64,000 nucleotides of DNA from DASQPE01 sp964519805 (GTDB lineage Bacteria > Gemmatimonadota > Gemmatimonadetes > Gemmatimonadales > GWC2-71-9): the NCBI GenBank assembly GCA_964519805.1, contig CAZFKN010000003.1, positions 1-64,000 on the forward strand. The letters run 5' to 3'. The position numbers and the translations under genes are program-made. A model generated the notes under the pieces. The model ran no database searches. It was given only the letters and a program-made list of their open reading frames with translations, and was not told where the DNA came from. Shown piece after piece: positions 41,007-49,670 of the stretch. Position 1 is the first letter of the stretch. Every line of letters starts with the position of its first letter.

Positions 41007-42704
41007 ATGACGGAAACCCTTACCGGGGCCCAGCTCATGTGCCGCGTCCTCCTGGAAGAGGGCGTAGACCTGATGTTCGGGTACCCCGGGGGCGCGATCA
41101 TGCCGTTCTACCATGCGCTCCCCGAGCATCCGGGACTCCGGCACGTGCTGGTCCGGCACGAGCAGGCCGCCGCGCACGCCGCCGACGGCTACGCCCGCGC
41201 CAGCGGCCGGGTCGGCGTGTGCGTCGCGACCTCGGGGCCGGGTGCGACGAACCTCGTGACGGGCCTCGCGACCGCGCACATGGACAGCGCGCCGGTGCTG
41301 GCCATCACCGGGCAGGTGTCCCGGAACATGATCGGGCGCGATGCCTTCCAGGAAACCGACATCATCGGCATCACTCAGCCGATCACGAAGCACAACGTCC
41401 TGGTTGCGGACGTGAGCCTACTTGCCAATGCGCTTCGGGATGCGCTCGCGATCGCCCAGGAAGGGCGGCCCGGTCCCGTGCTCGTGGATGTGCCGAAGGA
41501 TGTGCAGAACCAGAAGATCGCGTATGTGCCCCGCCGCGGGGCCGGGCCGCGGAGCGAATCGGCGCCGGCCCCCGCGCAAGGGCCGTCGCCCGCGGAGCTG
41601 ATCCAGGCCGCGCGATTGATCGCCGAGGCCCGCCGCCCCCTCATCATGGCCGGCCACGGCGTCCTCCTGGCCGACGCCTACGACGAGCTGCGCTGCCTCG
41701 CCGAGCGGACCGGGATGCCGGTGATCACGACGCTCCTCGGCATCAGCGGGTTCCCCGAGTCGCACCCCTTGCACCTGGGCATGCCGGGGATGCACGGCGA
41801 GGTACACGTGAACCGGGCCATTCAGCATGCCGACCTGATCATCGGCGTGGGCCTCCGGTTCGACGACCGCGTGACCGGGAACACCGCGGCCTTCGCGCCC
41901 CGGGCCAAGATCGTCCACATCGAACTGGATGCCTCGGAAGTGGGCAAGAACGTCCCGGCTGCCGTGGGACTGGTGGGCGACTGCCGCGAGGTTCTCCTGC
42001 GCCTGCTCCCGCTCGTGGCGCCGCGGGATTGCGCCACGTGGCAGGCGGAAATCGCGGGCTTCGCCAAGCTCCGGACCGAGCATTACCGGGGCGATCTGTC
42101 GCCGGAAGGGATCCTGCGCACGTTGCACGAGGTGACGGACGGGGGCTGCACGATCGTGTCGGACGTGGGGCAGCACCAGATGTGGGTGGCCAAGCTGTTC
42201 CCCTACCAGCGGCCCAACACGCACATCACGTCCGGCGGTCTGGGCACGATGGGGTTCGCGGTGCCCGCGGCCATGGGAGTGCGGCTGGCGCGTCCCGACG
42301 AGCCGGTCTGGGCGATCTCCGGCGACGGCGGCTTCCAGATGAACATGCAGGAGATGGCCACCATGGTGCAGGAGCGTATCCCGGTGAAGATGGCCATCTT
42401 CAACAACGGGTACCTCGGCATGGTGCGGCAGTGGCAGCAGTTCTTCCACGGCCGGCGCTACTCGGCGACGCCGATCTGGAGTCCGGACTACGTGAAGCTC
42501 GCCGAGGCGTACGGTGTGCCGGGCTGGCGCGTGGCGGCGGCCGACCAGTCGGCGGATGCGGTGCGGGCCGCGATGGAGGTGTCGGGGCCGGCCCTGGTGG
42601 AGTTCGTGATCGAGCAGGAGGCGAACGTCTTCCCCATGATCCCCCCGGGAGCCTCCCTCTCCGAGCCCATCGAGGGCGAGCCGGCGCCGCTGGTGCCGGC
42701 ATGA
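41007..42704 (+). CDS. ilvB: Acetolactate synthase large subunit
   Basis: This 565-residue ThDP enzyme makes acetolactate or acetohydroxybutyrate for valine, leucine and isoleucine. The catalytic Glu lies in VRHEQAAAHAADGYAR, FAD/ThDP folds follow, and the ThDP-magnesium motif runs from GDGGFQMNMQEMATMV to FNNGYLGMVRQWQ. The 60-base gap after leuA holds the short heptamer repeat. The stop overlaps ilvN by four bases. Confidence 0.97.
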   Translation: MTETLTGAQLMCRVLLEEGVDLMFGYPGGAIMPFYHALPEHPGLRHVLVRHEQAAAHAADGYARASGRVGVCVATSGPGATNLVTGLATAHMDSAPVLAITGQVSRNMIGRDAFQETDIIGITQPITKHNVLVADVSLLANALRDALAIAQEGRPGPVLVDVPKDVQNQKIAYVPRRGAGPRSESAPAPAQGPSPAELIQAARLIAEARRPLIMAGHGVLLADAYDELRCLAERTGMPVITTLLGISGFPESHPLHLGMPGMHGEVHVNRAIQHADLIIGVGLRFDDRVTGNTAAFAPRAKIVHIELDASEVGKNVPAAVGLVGDCREVLLRLLPLVAPRDCATWQAEIAGFAKLRTEHYRGDLSPEGILRTLHEVTDGGCTIVSDVGQHQMWVAKLFPYQRPNTHITSGGLGTMGFAVPAAMGVRLARPDEPVWAISGDGGFQMNMQEMATMVQERIPVKMAIFNNGYLGMVRQWQQFFHGRRYSATPIWSPDYVKLAEAYGVPGWRVAAADQSADAVRAAMEVSGPALVEFVIEQEANVFPMIPPGASLSEPIEGEPAPLVPA

Positions 42705-43222
42705 CCGGCTCTCACACCATTTCGGTCTTGCTCGAGCATGAGCTGGTAACCTTGAACCGCGCCTTCGGAATGCTCCGCCGGCGCAACCTTCCAATCAAGA
42801 GCATCGCGGTGGGGCCGAGTGCCTCGCCGGGGCTCGCGAGGCTGACGATCATGATGCAGACGGACCAGGCGACCGCGGACCGAACGGCACGCCAGCTCGA
42901 CAAGGTGGTCGGGGTGCGCGAGGTCGCCGCATTTCCCGCCCGCGAGGGCGTAGCGCGCGAGCTGGCGCTCGTAAAGGTGCGCCCGGGTGAAGCCCGCTAT
43001 GCCGAGCTACTCGACGTCGCGCTGCTCTACAAGGCTGCCATCCTCGACGAGGCACCCGAAGCTGTGATCCTGGAGGTGAGCGGCTCCGAGGCGTTCGTCC
43101 TATCGTTCCTGCGTGCGCTCGAGCGCTTCGAGGTCGTGGAGGTGGCCCGCAGCGGGGCGGTCGCGCTCGAGCGGTCCCAAGGCTCCACCCAGTTCACGCT
43201 CACCCCGGAGACCGCCGGATGA
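42701..43222 (+). CDS. ilvN: Acetolactate synthase regulatory subunit
   Basis: The 173-residue protein has an N-terminal ACT domain (TISVLLEHELVTLNRAFGMLRRRN) that binds valine for feedback control and a C-terminal ALS_ss_C domain with DVALLYKAAILDEAPEAVILEVSG. The N-terminal block differs from the usual GVL-x-R-v-x-gLFs-rRg consensus in detail (LVTLNRAFGML) but keeps the frame. Both ends overlap neighbours by ATGA. Confidence 0.93.
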   Translation: MTGSHTISVLLEHELVTLNRAFGMLRRRNLPIKSIAVGPSASPGLARLTIMMQTDQATADRTARQLDKVVGVREVAAFPAREGVARELALVKVRPGEARYAELLDVALLYKAAILDEAPEAVILEVSGSEAFVLSFLRALERFEVVEVARSGAVALERSQGSTQFTLTPETAG

Positions 43223-44310
43223 CGACGCCCCGAATGTTCTACGATCTCGATGCCGATCGGTCCCGGATTCCCGGCTGCAAATTCGCCGTCATCGGCTTCG
43301 GCAGTCAGGGTCATGCCCACGCCCTCAATCTCCGTGATAGCGGCGCGACGGTGGTCGTGGGCCTCCGTCCCGGAGGGGGTTCGTGGGCCAGGGCAGCCAC
43401 GGCGGGACTGGACGTGCGGCCGGTCGCCGATGCGGCCAAGGCCGCCGATGTGATCATGCTGCTCGTGCCGGACCAGGATGGGCGCGCGGTGTACGAATCC
43501 GGCGTCGCCGGCGGACTTGCCCCGGGCAAAACCCTGATGTTCGCCCACGGATTCAACATCCACTACGGCGAGATCGTACCCCCCAAAGGCGTCGACGTGT
43601 CCATGGTGGCGCCGAAGTCGCCTGGGCATCTCGTCCGGAGTGAGTTCGAGGCCGGGCGGGGTGTGCCGGCGCTGGTGGCGGTTCATCAGGACGCCAGTGG
43701 TGAGGCGCTCGCCAACGCGCTGGCTTACGCCGCCGGGATCGGCTGCACCCGCGCCGGTGTCCTCCAGACGAGCTTCCGCGAGGAGACCGAGACCGATCTG
43801 TTCGGGGAGCAGGCCGTGCTGTGCGGCGGCACGACCGCGCTGGTCAAAGCGGGCTTCGAGACCCTGGTCGCCGCGGGATACTCTCCGGAGATGGCCTACT
43901 TCGAGTGCCTCCACGAGCTCAAGCTGATTGTGGATTTGATGTACCGTGGCGGGCTCGGCTTCATGCGCTACTCCATCAGCGACACCGCCGAATACGGCGA
44001 CTACACCCGCGGCCCCAGACTGATCACCCCCGAGACCCGGGCCGAAATGCAACGCATCCTTGGCGCGATCCGGGACGGGAGCTTCGCCCGGGAGTGGCTC
44101 GCGGAGAACAAGGCCGGTCGCCCGAACTTCGAGCGAATGCGGCAGGCGGATCACGACCATCCGATCGAGCAGGTCGGCCGGAAGCTCCGAGCGATGATGC
44201 CCTGGTCGGAGGAAGGCGCCGGTGCGCGGGAGCGAGGGGGCCCCGGACGGCGGGAAACCGCACCCGATCCCCGTCCGGTCGCGCCCGCTCGGGCGCCGGT
44301 TGCCGGCTAG
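43219..44310 (+). CDS. ilvC: Ketol-acid reductoisomerase (class I)
   Basis: IlvC isomerises and reduces acetolactate with NAD(P)H. The N-terminal Rossmann domain has VIGFGSQGHAHALNLRDSG and the cofactor loop VGLRPGG; FAHGFNIHYGEI and MVAPKSPGHLVRSEF follow. The metal-binding domain includes EETETDLFGEQAVLCGG and ECLHELKLIVDLMYRGG. The last 35 residues are a Pro/Arg/Gly-rich tail beyond the usual end. The 363 residues make it class I. It overlaps ilvN by four bases. Confidence 0.97.
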   Translation: MTTPRMFYDLDADRSRIPGCKFAVIGFGSQGHAHALNLRDSGATVVVGLRPGGGSWARAATAGLDVRPVADAAKAADVIMLLVPDQDGRAVYESGVAGGLAPGKTLMFAHGFNIHYGEIVPPKGVDVSMVAPKSPGHLVRSEFEAGRGVPALVAVHQDASGEALANALAYAAGIGCTRAGVLQTSFREETETDLFGEQAVLCGGTTALVKAGFETLVAAGYSPEMAYFECLHELKLIVDLMYRGGLGFMRYSISDTAEYGDYTRGPRLITPETRAEMQRILGAIRDGSFAREWLAENKAGRPNFERMRQADHDHPIEQVGRKLRAMMPWSEEGAGARERGGPGRRETAPDPRPVAPARAPVAG

Positions 44311-44314
44311 GGAC

Positions 44315-45718
44315 ATGGCACCGCGCACGCTCTTCGAGAAGGTCTGGGCCGGCCACGTCGTGCACCAGCCGCCCGACGGGCCGGCGCTGCTTTACGTCGA
44401 CCTCCATCTGGTGCACGAGGTCACGTCGCCCCAGGCGTTCGACGGGCTTCGGCTGGCCGGCCGCCGGGTCCGGCGGCCGACGCGGACGCTGGCCACCGTG
44501 GACCACAACGTGCCGACGGGTGATCGCAGTCTTCCGATCACGGATCCGATTGCGGCCCGACAGGTGAGCGCGCTCGAGCGGAACGCGCGCGAGTTCGGGG
44601 TAGAGCTGTTCGGGCTGGACTCGCCGGGGCAGGGCATCGTTCACGTGATCGGGCCCGAGCTGGGGGCGACGCAGCCGGGGATGATCATCGTCTGCGGCGA
44701 CTCCCACACCGCGACGCACGGTGCCTTCGGTGCCCTCGCCTTTGGCATCGGCACCAGCGAGGTCGAACACGTGCTGGCGACCCAGTGTCTGGTGCAGGCG
44801 CGCCCGCAGACGATGCTCGTGCGGTTCAGTGGACAGCCCGCCGCGGGCGTCACCCCCAAGGACTTCATTCTCGCCCTCATCGGCCGGATCGGCACGGACG
44901 GAGCCACCGGCTACGTCGTGGAGTACACCGGCGACGCGATCGGGTCGCTTTCCATGGAAGGCCGGATGACGATCTGTAACATGTCCATCGAGGCGGGGGC
45001 CCGCGCCGGGATGATCGCACCGGACGAGACCACGTTCGCTTATCTCGCTGGGCGGCCCCGCGCGCCCGCCGGCGCCGCGTGGGCCGAGGCGGTGGCCGGG
45101 TGGCGGGCGCTCGCAAGCGATCCCGGAGCACGGTTCGACCGCGAAGTCACGGTGGACACCTCGACCCTGGCGCCGCAAGTCACCTGGGGCACCAACCCCG
45201 GCATGGTCGCCGACATCACGAGCCGAGTGCCGGACCCGCGCACCTACGAGCGGGACAGCGACCAGCGGGCGGCCGCTCGCGCGCTCGAGTACATGGGCCT
45301 TACGCCGGGCACGCCCCTGGAGGGCGTGCCCGTCGACCGCGTGTTCCTCGGCTCCTGCACCAACGCCCGGATCGAAGACTTGAGGGCGGCCGCCGCGGTG
45401 GTTCGAGGACGGCGGGTCGCCAGTAGTGTCCGCGCGATGGTGGTCCCCGGGTCGATGGGGGTCAAGGCGGCCGCAGAGGCCGAAGGCCTCGATCGAGTAT
45501 TCCGCGAGGCCGGCTTCGAATGGCGCAACGCCGGGTGCTCCATGTGCCTCGGCATGAACGATGACATCCTGGGGAGTGGGGAGCGGTGTGCGTCGACCTC
45601 CAACCGCAATTTCGAGGGTCGCCAGGGCAAGGGGGGGCGCACCCATCTGATGAGCCCGACCATGGCGGCCGCCGCGGCGATCGCTGGCCGGCTGGTGGAT
45701 GTGCGGACCTACGTGTGA
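44315..45718 (+). CDS. leuC: 3-isopropylmalate dehydratase large subunit
   Basis: LeuC carries the 4Fe-4S cluster of isopropylmalate isomerase. The 467-residue product begins RTLFEKVWAGHVV and has TVDHNVPT, VCGDSHTATHGAFGALAFGIGTSEVEHVLATQ in pieces typical of aconitase-like enzymes, and the cluster cysteines in GSCTNARIEDL and in CSMCLGMN. It starts four bases after ilvC and pairs with leuD, from which it is separated by the 170-base heptamer element. Confidence 0.97.
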   Translation: MAPRTLFEKVWAGHVVHQPPDGPALLYVDLHLVHEVTSPQAFDGLRLAGRRVRRPTRTLATVDHNVPTGDRSLPITDPIAARQVSALERNAREFGVELFGLDSPGQGIVHVIGPELGATQPGMIIVCGDSHTATHGAFGALAFGIGTSEVEHVLATQCLVQARPQTMLVRFSGQPAAGVTPKDFILALIGRIGTDGATGYVVEYTGDAIGSLSMEGRMTICNMSIEAGARAGMIAPDETTFAYLAGRPRAPAGAAWAEAVAGWRALASDPGARFDREVTVDTSTLAPQVTWGTNPGMVADITSRVPDPRTYERDSDQRAAARALEYMGLTPGTPLEGVPVDRVFLGSCTNARIEDLRAAAAVVRGRRVASSVRAMVVPGSMGVKAAAEAEGLDRVFREAGFEWRNAGCSMCLGMNDDILGSGERCASTSNRNFEGRQGKGGRTHLMSPTMAAAAAIAGRLVDVRTYV

Positions 45719-45727
45719 GGGACAGCG

Positions 45728-45869
45728 GTGAGAGGTAAGAAGTGAGAAGGGAGAAGTAAGAAGTGAGAGGTCAGAGGTAAGAGGGACGCAGGCGAGGACG
45801 GATCCTCCTCCCCGGACTCACTGCCGACCTCTTACTTCTACCCCTCACCTCTTACCTCTCACTTCTCGC
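45728..45869. repeat. Large inverted heptanucleotide repeat between leuC and leuD
   Basis: The left arm is eight contiguous heptamers (45728-45783: GTGAGAG, GTAAGAA, GTGAGAA, GGGAGAA, GTAAGAA, GTGAGAG, GTCAGAG, GTAAGAG). The right arm (45815-45869) is eight units in the opposite orientation, one of them six bases long, such as CTCTTAC, CCCTCAC and CTCTCAC. The centre (45784-45814) holds a smaller GAGGA-CGGA-TCCTC hairpin. The whole could fold into one long imperfect hairpin in the operon mRNA or a cruciform in DNA. It contains no reading frame. Confidence 0.9.
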
Positions 45870-45888
45870 CAGGCTTGAGGGGAGACGA

Positions 45889-46497
45889 ATGAGGGCATTC
45901 ACGGTTCACACGGGACGTGTGGCCGCGCTGCGGCGCGTCAACGTGGACACCGACCAGATCATCCCGAAGCAGTTCTTGAAGCGGGTCGAGCGCACCGGGT
46001 TCGGCGAGTTCCTGTTCTTCGATTGGCGCTTCCGCCCCGATGGTGCGCTCGATCCCGGCTTCGAGCTGAACCGGCCTGCTGCGCGCGGCGCATCGATCCT
46101 CATCGCGGGGTCGAACTTCGGCTGCGGCTCCTCGCGGGAACACGCACCCTGGGCGCTCGGCGAGTACGGGTTCCGGGCCATCGTTGCGCCGTCCTTCGCG
46201 GACATCTTCTACAACAACTGCTGCCAGAACGGCCTGCTGCCCGTCCGCTTGGCGGAGACAGAGGTGGCGGAGTTGTTCCGCAGAGCCGACTCGGCGCCCG
46301 ACGGGTGCGAGCTGACCGTGGACCTCGAGCGCCAGCGGGTCGCCGACCGGGCCGGATTCGCGGCGCGATTCGAGATCGATCCCTACCGGCGTGAGATGCT
46401 CCTGCGCGGCCTGGACGAGATCGGACGAACGCTGCTCGAGGAGCCCAGGATCGCGGCGTTCGAGCAGACTTACGATGCCGTCCGGAGGCCCGCGTGA
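45889..46497 (+). CDS. leuD: 3-isopropylmalate dehydratase small subunit
   Basis: The 202-residue swivelling-domain partner of LeuC shows VNVDTDQIIPKQFLKRV, the active-site loop GSNFGCGSSREHAPWAL, and APSFADIFYNNCCQNGLLP. The ATG has a GGGGAG site seven bases upstream, just past the heptamer element. Its stop overlaps the leuB GTG by four bases. Confidence 0.96.
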   Translation: MRAFTVHTGRVAALRRVNVDTDQIIPKQFLKRVERTGFGEFLFFDWRFRPDGALDPGFELNRPAARGASILIAGSNFGCGSSREHAPWALGEYGFRAIVAPSFADIFYNNCCQNGLLPVRLAETEVAELFRRADSAPDGCELTVDLERQRVADRAGFAARFEIDPYRREMLLRGLDEIGRTLLEEPRIAAFEQTYDAVRRPA

Positions 46498-47606
46498 AGC
46501 GCTTCAGCCTTGTCGTGCTGCCGGGCGACGGGATCGGTCCCGAGGTTACCGCCGAGGCTCTCCGCGCTCTCACCGCCGTGGGGCAGCTGTTCGATTATCG
46601 GTTCGAGACCGCCGAGCACGCCATCGGGGCGACGGCCTTCGCGCGGTTCGGCGAGCCATTCCCGCCCGCCACGCGGGCTGCGGTGACCCAGGCCGACGCC
46701 GTGCTTCTGGGAGCGGTCGGGGACCCGGCGCTCGATCGCGCGCCCCGGCACCACCGGCCCGAGGCCGGCCTGCTGGCCCTTCGCAAGCTCCTCGGCGTCT
46801 ACGCGAATCTGCGCCCGGTCGCGGTCCACCCGGCTCTGGCGCACGCCTCCCCCCTCAAGCCGGACCGCCTCGCCGGCGTGGACGTGCTCATCGTCCGGGA
46901 GCTGACGGGCGGGCTGTACTACGGCGAGCCGCGCGGCCGGGACGACCAAAGCGGCGTGAACACGATGCGTTACACCGCGGCGGAGGTGGAGCGGGTGGCG
47001 CGCGTGGCCTTCGAGGCCGCCCGGGGCCGCCGCCGCCGGGTCACCTCGGTCGACAAGGCCAACGTGCTCGAGGTTTCGCAGTTATGGCGTGACGTGGTCA
47101 GCCGCGTGGCGGACGACTACCCGGATGTCGCACTCGAGCACCTCTACGTGGATTTCGCGGCGATGCGACTGGTCGCGAGCCCGGCGTCGCTCGACGTGCT
47201 GGTTACCGAAAACCTGTTCGGCGACATCCTGAGCGACGAGGCCGCGGTGCTCGCCGGCTCGTTAGGACTTCTGCCGTCGGCGTCGCTCGGTGAGGGACCG
47301 GGCCTGTTCGAGCCGGTGCACGGCTCGGCGCCGGACATCGCGGGTCAGGGCGTCGCCAATCCGGTGGGCGCGATCGGCTCGGCGGCGATGCTGCTCCGGC
47401 ACGGGCTCAAGGTGACGGAGGCGGCGGACGTGCTGGACCGGGCGGTGCGGTCCGTGCTCGATGCGGGCGCGCGTACGCGCGACCTCGCCCGGCCGGGCGA
47501 GGCGAGCCTTGGCACGCGCGACTTCGGGGACCGGGTGATCCGTGCTATTCGGGCGGAGGTGGGGCGGGGTGCCGCCGGCGGCCGCCCGGCCGCCGCGGCC
47601 CCCTGA
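46494..47606 (+). CDS. leuB: 3-isopropylmalate dehydrogenase
   Basis: LeuB oxidises and decarboxylates 3-isopropylmalate to the leucine precursor. The 370-residue product has VVLPGDGIGPEVTAEAL, RPEAGLLALRKLLGVYANLRP-type substrate Arg residues, IVRELTGGLYYGEPRG, SVDKANVLE and TENLFGDILSDEAAVLAGSLG with the metal Asp residues. NAD specificity is suggested by GSAPDIAGQGVANP. The start is GTG, coupled to leuD. It closes the operon and is convergent with the M3 peptidase gene four bases later. Confidence 0.97.
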   Translation: MKRFSLVVLPGDGIGPEVTAEALRALTAVGQLFDYRFETAEHAIGATAFARFGEPFPPATRAAVTQADAVLLGAVGDPALDRAPRHHRPEAGLLALRKLLGVYANLRPVAVHPALAHASPLKPDRLAGVDVLIVRELTGGLYYGEPRGRDDQSGVNTMRYTAAEVERVARVAFEAARGRRRRVTSVDKANVLEVSQLWRDVVSRVADDYPDVALEHLYVDFAAMRLVASPASLDVLVTENLFGDILSDEAAVLAGSLGLLPSASLGEGPGLFEPVHGSAPDIAGQGVANPVGAIGSAAMLLRHGLKVTEAADVLDRAVRSVLDAGARTRDLARPGEASLGTRDFGDRVIRAIRAEVGRGAAGGRPAAAAP

Positions 47607-47610
47607 GGGA

Positions 47611-49647
47611 TCACGGCGCGGCGGCCGGGGGACCGGGTTCGTCGTCGAGCCAGCGCCGCCAGGCGTCGAAGTTGAAGGGGCGGCCCAGGTAGCCACTCAC
47701 AATGTCCGCCGCAGGCTTCGAGCCACCCGGCGCGAGCACAAGCTCCCGGTAGCGTGCCGCGACGCCCGGTTCCAGGAGCCGGGACCTATCGAAGCTACTG
47801 AACAAGTCCTTCGCGATCACCAGCGACCACATGTAGGTGTAGTAGATCGCCGAATACCCGGTCAGGTGGCCGAAGCTGGCCTCGAAGTGGGTGCCCGACA
47901 TCGGGGGGAACGGCTCATACCGGGCCTGCGTCTGCGCCACGAGCGAGTCGGGTGAAATGGCGCCGGGCGGCTGGTCGTGCAGCCCGAGAGAGACGCGCGC
48001 GGCCACCATCTGGCGCCGCACGCCGAGGGCCTTCCCGAAGTCCGTCGCCCGATTCATCCGCGTCACCAGGTCCGCAGGGATCGGCTCGCCGGTCTGGTAG
48101 TCCTTCGCGAAGTACGCGAGCGTTGCCGGGTCGCGCAGCCATTCCTCCAACATTTGCGACGGCGCCTCGACGAAGTCCCACTCCATGGTGATGCCCGAGA
48201 TCCCAACCCACCGATGGTGTGACGCGGAGAGGTGGTGGATCAGGTGGCCGAACTCGTGGAACACGGTCCGAACGTCGTCCGGCTCCATCAGTCCCGGGTC
48301 GCCGGGTACCGCACCGGGCAGGTTGCAGACGAGCGCGGCCTCGGGGATCTGGCTGGTGGTGCCGGTGCGCACGGCGAAGGTGGCGCCGTGTTTGAACTTG
48401 CCGGGACGGGGATGCATGTCGAAGTAGAAGCGACCGACCACCTTCCCCTTTTCCAGCATCTCGAACGTCGCGACTGACGGGTGCCAGACGGGCACGCCCC
48501 CGACCCGCCGGAAGGTGACGCCGAAGATGCGCGCCGCCACGTCCAGCATCCCCTGCTCGACTCGATCGTAGGCGAAGTACCGGCGCGCCTCCTGGGCGTC
48601 GAAGTTGTACTGCTCCCGCCGCACCACCTCGGCCCAGTAGCGGCGCTCCCAGCGGTTCACACCGGTCGCGTCCGGAACGTCCCGTTGCTTGCGCCGCAGC
48701 AGCACGGCGTACTCTCGAACGGCGGCCGTGCCGGAGGCGTCGACCACCTTGTCGATGAAGTCCGAGGCGTTCTTTCCGGACCCGATCATCTTGTCCGCGG
48801 TGATGTAGTCCGCCCAATTGGCGAAGCCGAGCAGCGCGGCCAGCTTGTTCCGGGTCCCGAGCAGGGAATCCAGCACCGGAAGGTTCTGGGGCCACGCCCG
48901 GTTCTCGAACGCGACGGTCAGGCGGCGGCGAAGCGAGTCGCTGCTGGCGTAGGTGAAGACCGGGAATACATCCGGGTAGTCGGTCGTGAGGCGCACCGTG
49001 CCATCCGACCCCGGCGCGTGTCGGGAAATGAAATCGGCCGGCAACCCGTCGAGTTCCGCCGTGGTCGTGAGAACGGTGTCCACGTCGTCGCGGATGTTCC
49101 GCTCGAAAGCCTGCTGGAGCGCCACGAGCCGGGCCTGCAAGGCCCGCACTTTCGCGCGCGTGGTATCGTCGCGGTCCACGCCGGCGAGCCGGAATGCACG
49201 GAGCGTCTTCTCGACGTAGAATCGGGTCTCCGGATCAGCGCGCTCGAGGTCCATGGCGCGCAGTGCGTCGTACACCGGCCGGCTGAGCGAAAGCTCCGTC
49301 GCGAATCGGCTCACCGCCTGATTGGCGGCCTCGGCAGACTCCCGTAGCGTAGCGTCCGGATGGACCTCGCGGATGAGCGTTGCCTGACGCCCGGCCGCGT
49401 CCAGCTCCCCGACAATGGCGTCGTAGGGCACCAGGGTATTGGCAACCGTTCGGGGACCCTTTGATGCCAGGAGCTTGTCCCAGCCCCTTTGCGCTGCGGC
49501 GAGTCGCTCCGCGGTGAGCGCGGCAAACCGGGCGGAGTCGGGCTGCCCCGTCCAGAAGGGGAGGTCACGAGTCTGCGCCGCCGCCGGGGTGAGGACGGCG
49601 AGCGTCGCGAGGACGACTGCGCTCGTCACGGCGCGTAATGCCGGCAT
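47611..49647 (-). CDS. Secreted M3 family metallopeptidase (thimet oligopeptidase/Dcp-like)
   Basis: The 678-residue zinc peptidase carries a signal peptide (VVLATLAVLTPAAAQ) and is thus periplasmic. The M3 core contains FHEFGHLIHHLS with the HExxH zinc site, followed by the third ligand Glu in WDFVEAPSQMLEEW. GTHFEASFGHLTGYSAIYYTYMWS is the substrate-binding loop of Dcp/thimet enzymes. The ATG at 49647 has GGAG eight bases upstream; the open frame extends to 49767 but that covers the end of ilvD. It lies 23 bases after ilvD on the same strand. Confidence 0.92.
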   Translation of the reverse strand: MPALRAVTSAVVLATLAVLTPAAAQTRDLPFWTGQPDSARFAALTAERLAAAQRGWDKLLASKGPRTVANTLVPYDAIVGELDAAGRQATLIREVHPDATLRESAEAANQAVSRFATELSLSRPVYDALRAMDLERADPETRFYVEKTLRAFRLAGVDRDDTTRAKVRALQARLVALQQAFERNIRDDVDTVLTTTAELDGLPADFISRHAPGSDGTVRLTTDYPDVFPVFTYASSDSLRRRLTVAFENRAWPQNLPVLDSLLGTRNKLAALLGFANWADYITADKMIGSGKNASDFIDKVVDASGTAAVREYAVLLRRKQRDVPDATGVNRWERRYWAEVVRREQYNFDAQEARRYFAYDRVEQGMLDVAARIFGVTFRRVGGVPVWHPSVATFEMLEKGKVVGRFYFDMHPRPGKFKHGATFAVRTGTTSQIPEAALVCNLPGAVPGDPGLMEPDDVRTVFHEFGHLIHHLSASHHRWVGISGITMEWDFVEAPSQMLEEWLRDPATLAYFAKDYQTGEPIPADLVTRMNRATDFGKALGVRRQMVAARVSLGLHDQPPGAISPDSLVAQTQARYEPFPPMSGTHFEASFGHLTGYSAIYYTYMWSLVIAKDLFSSFDRSRLLEPGVAARYRELVLAPGGSKPAADIVSGYLGRPFNFDAWRRWLDDEPGPPAAAP

Positions 49648-49670
49648 GGCCGTGCTCCGGAGAAAAGGCC

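Noticed and set aside
39378..41393. A 671-codon minus-strand open frame opposite leuA and ilvB
   Set aside because: Both plus-strand genes are strongly conserved enzymes; the antisense product is His/Arg/Asp-rich without a domain. It would also have to read through the gltB promoter region from the wrong side.
45728..45869. A CRISPR array
   Set aside because: The repeats are only seven bases long, contiguous, without spacers and in inverted blocks. No cas gene is in the window.
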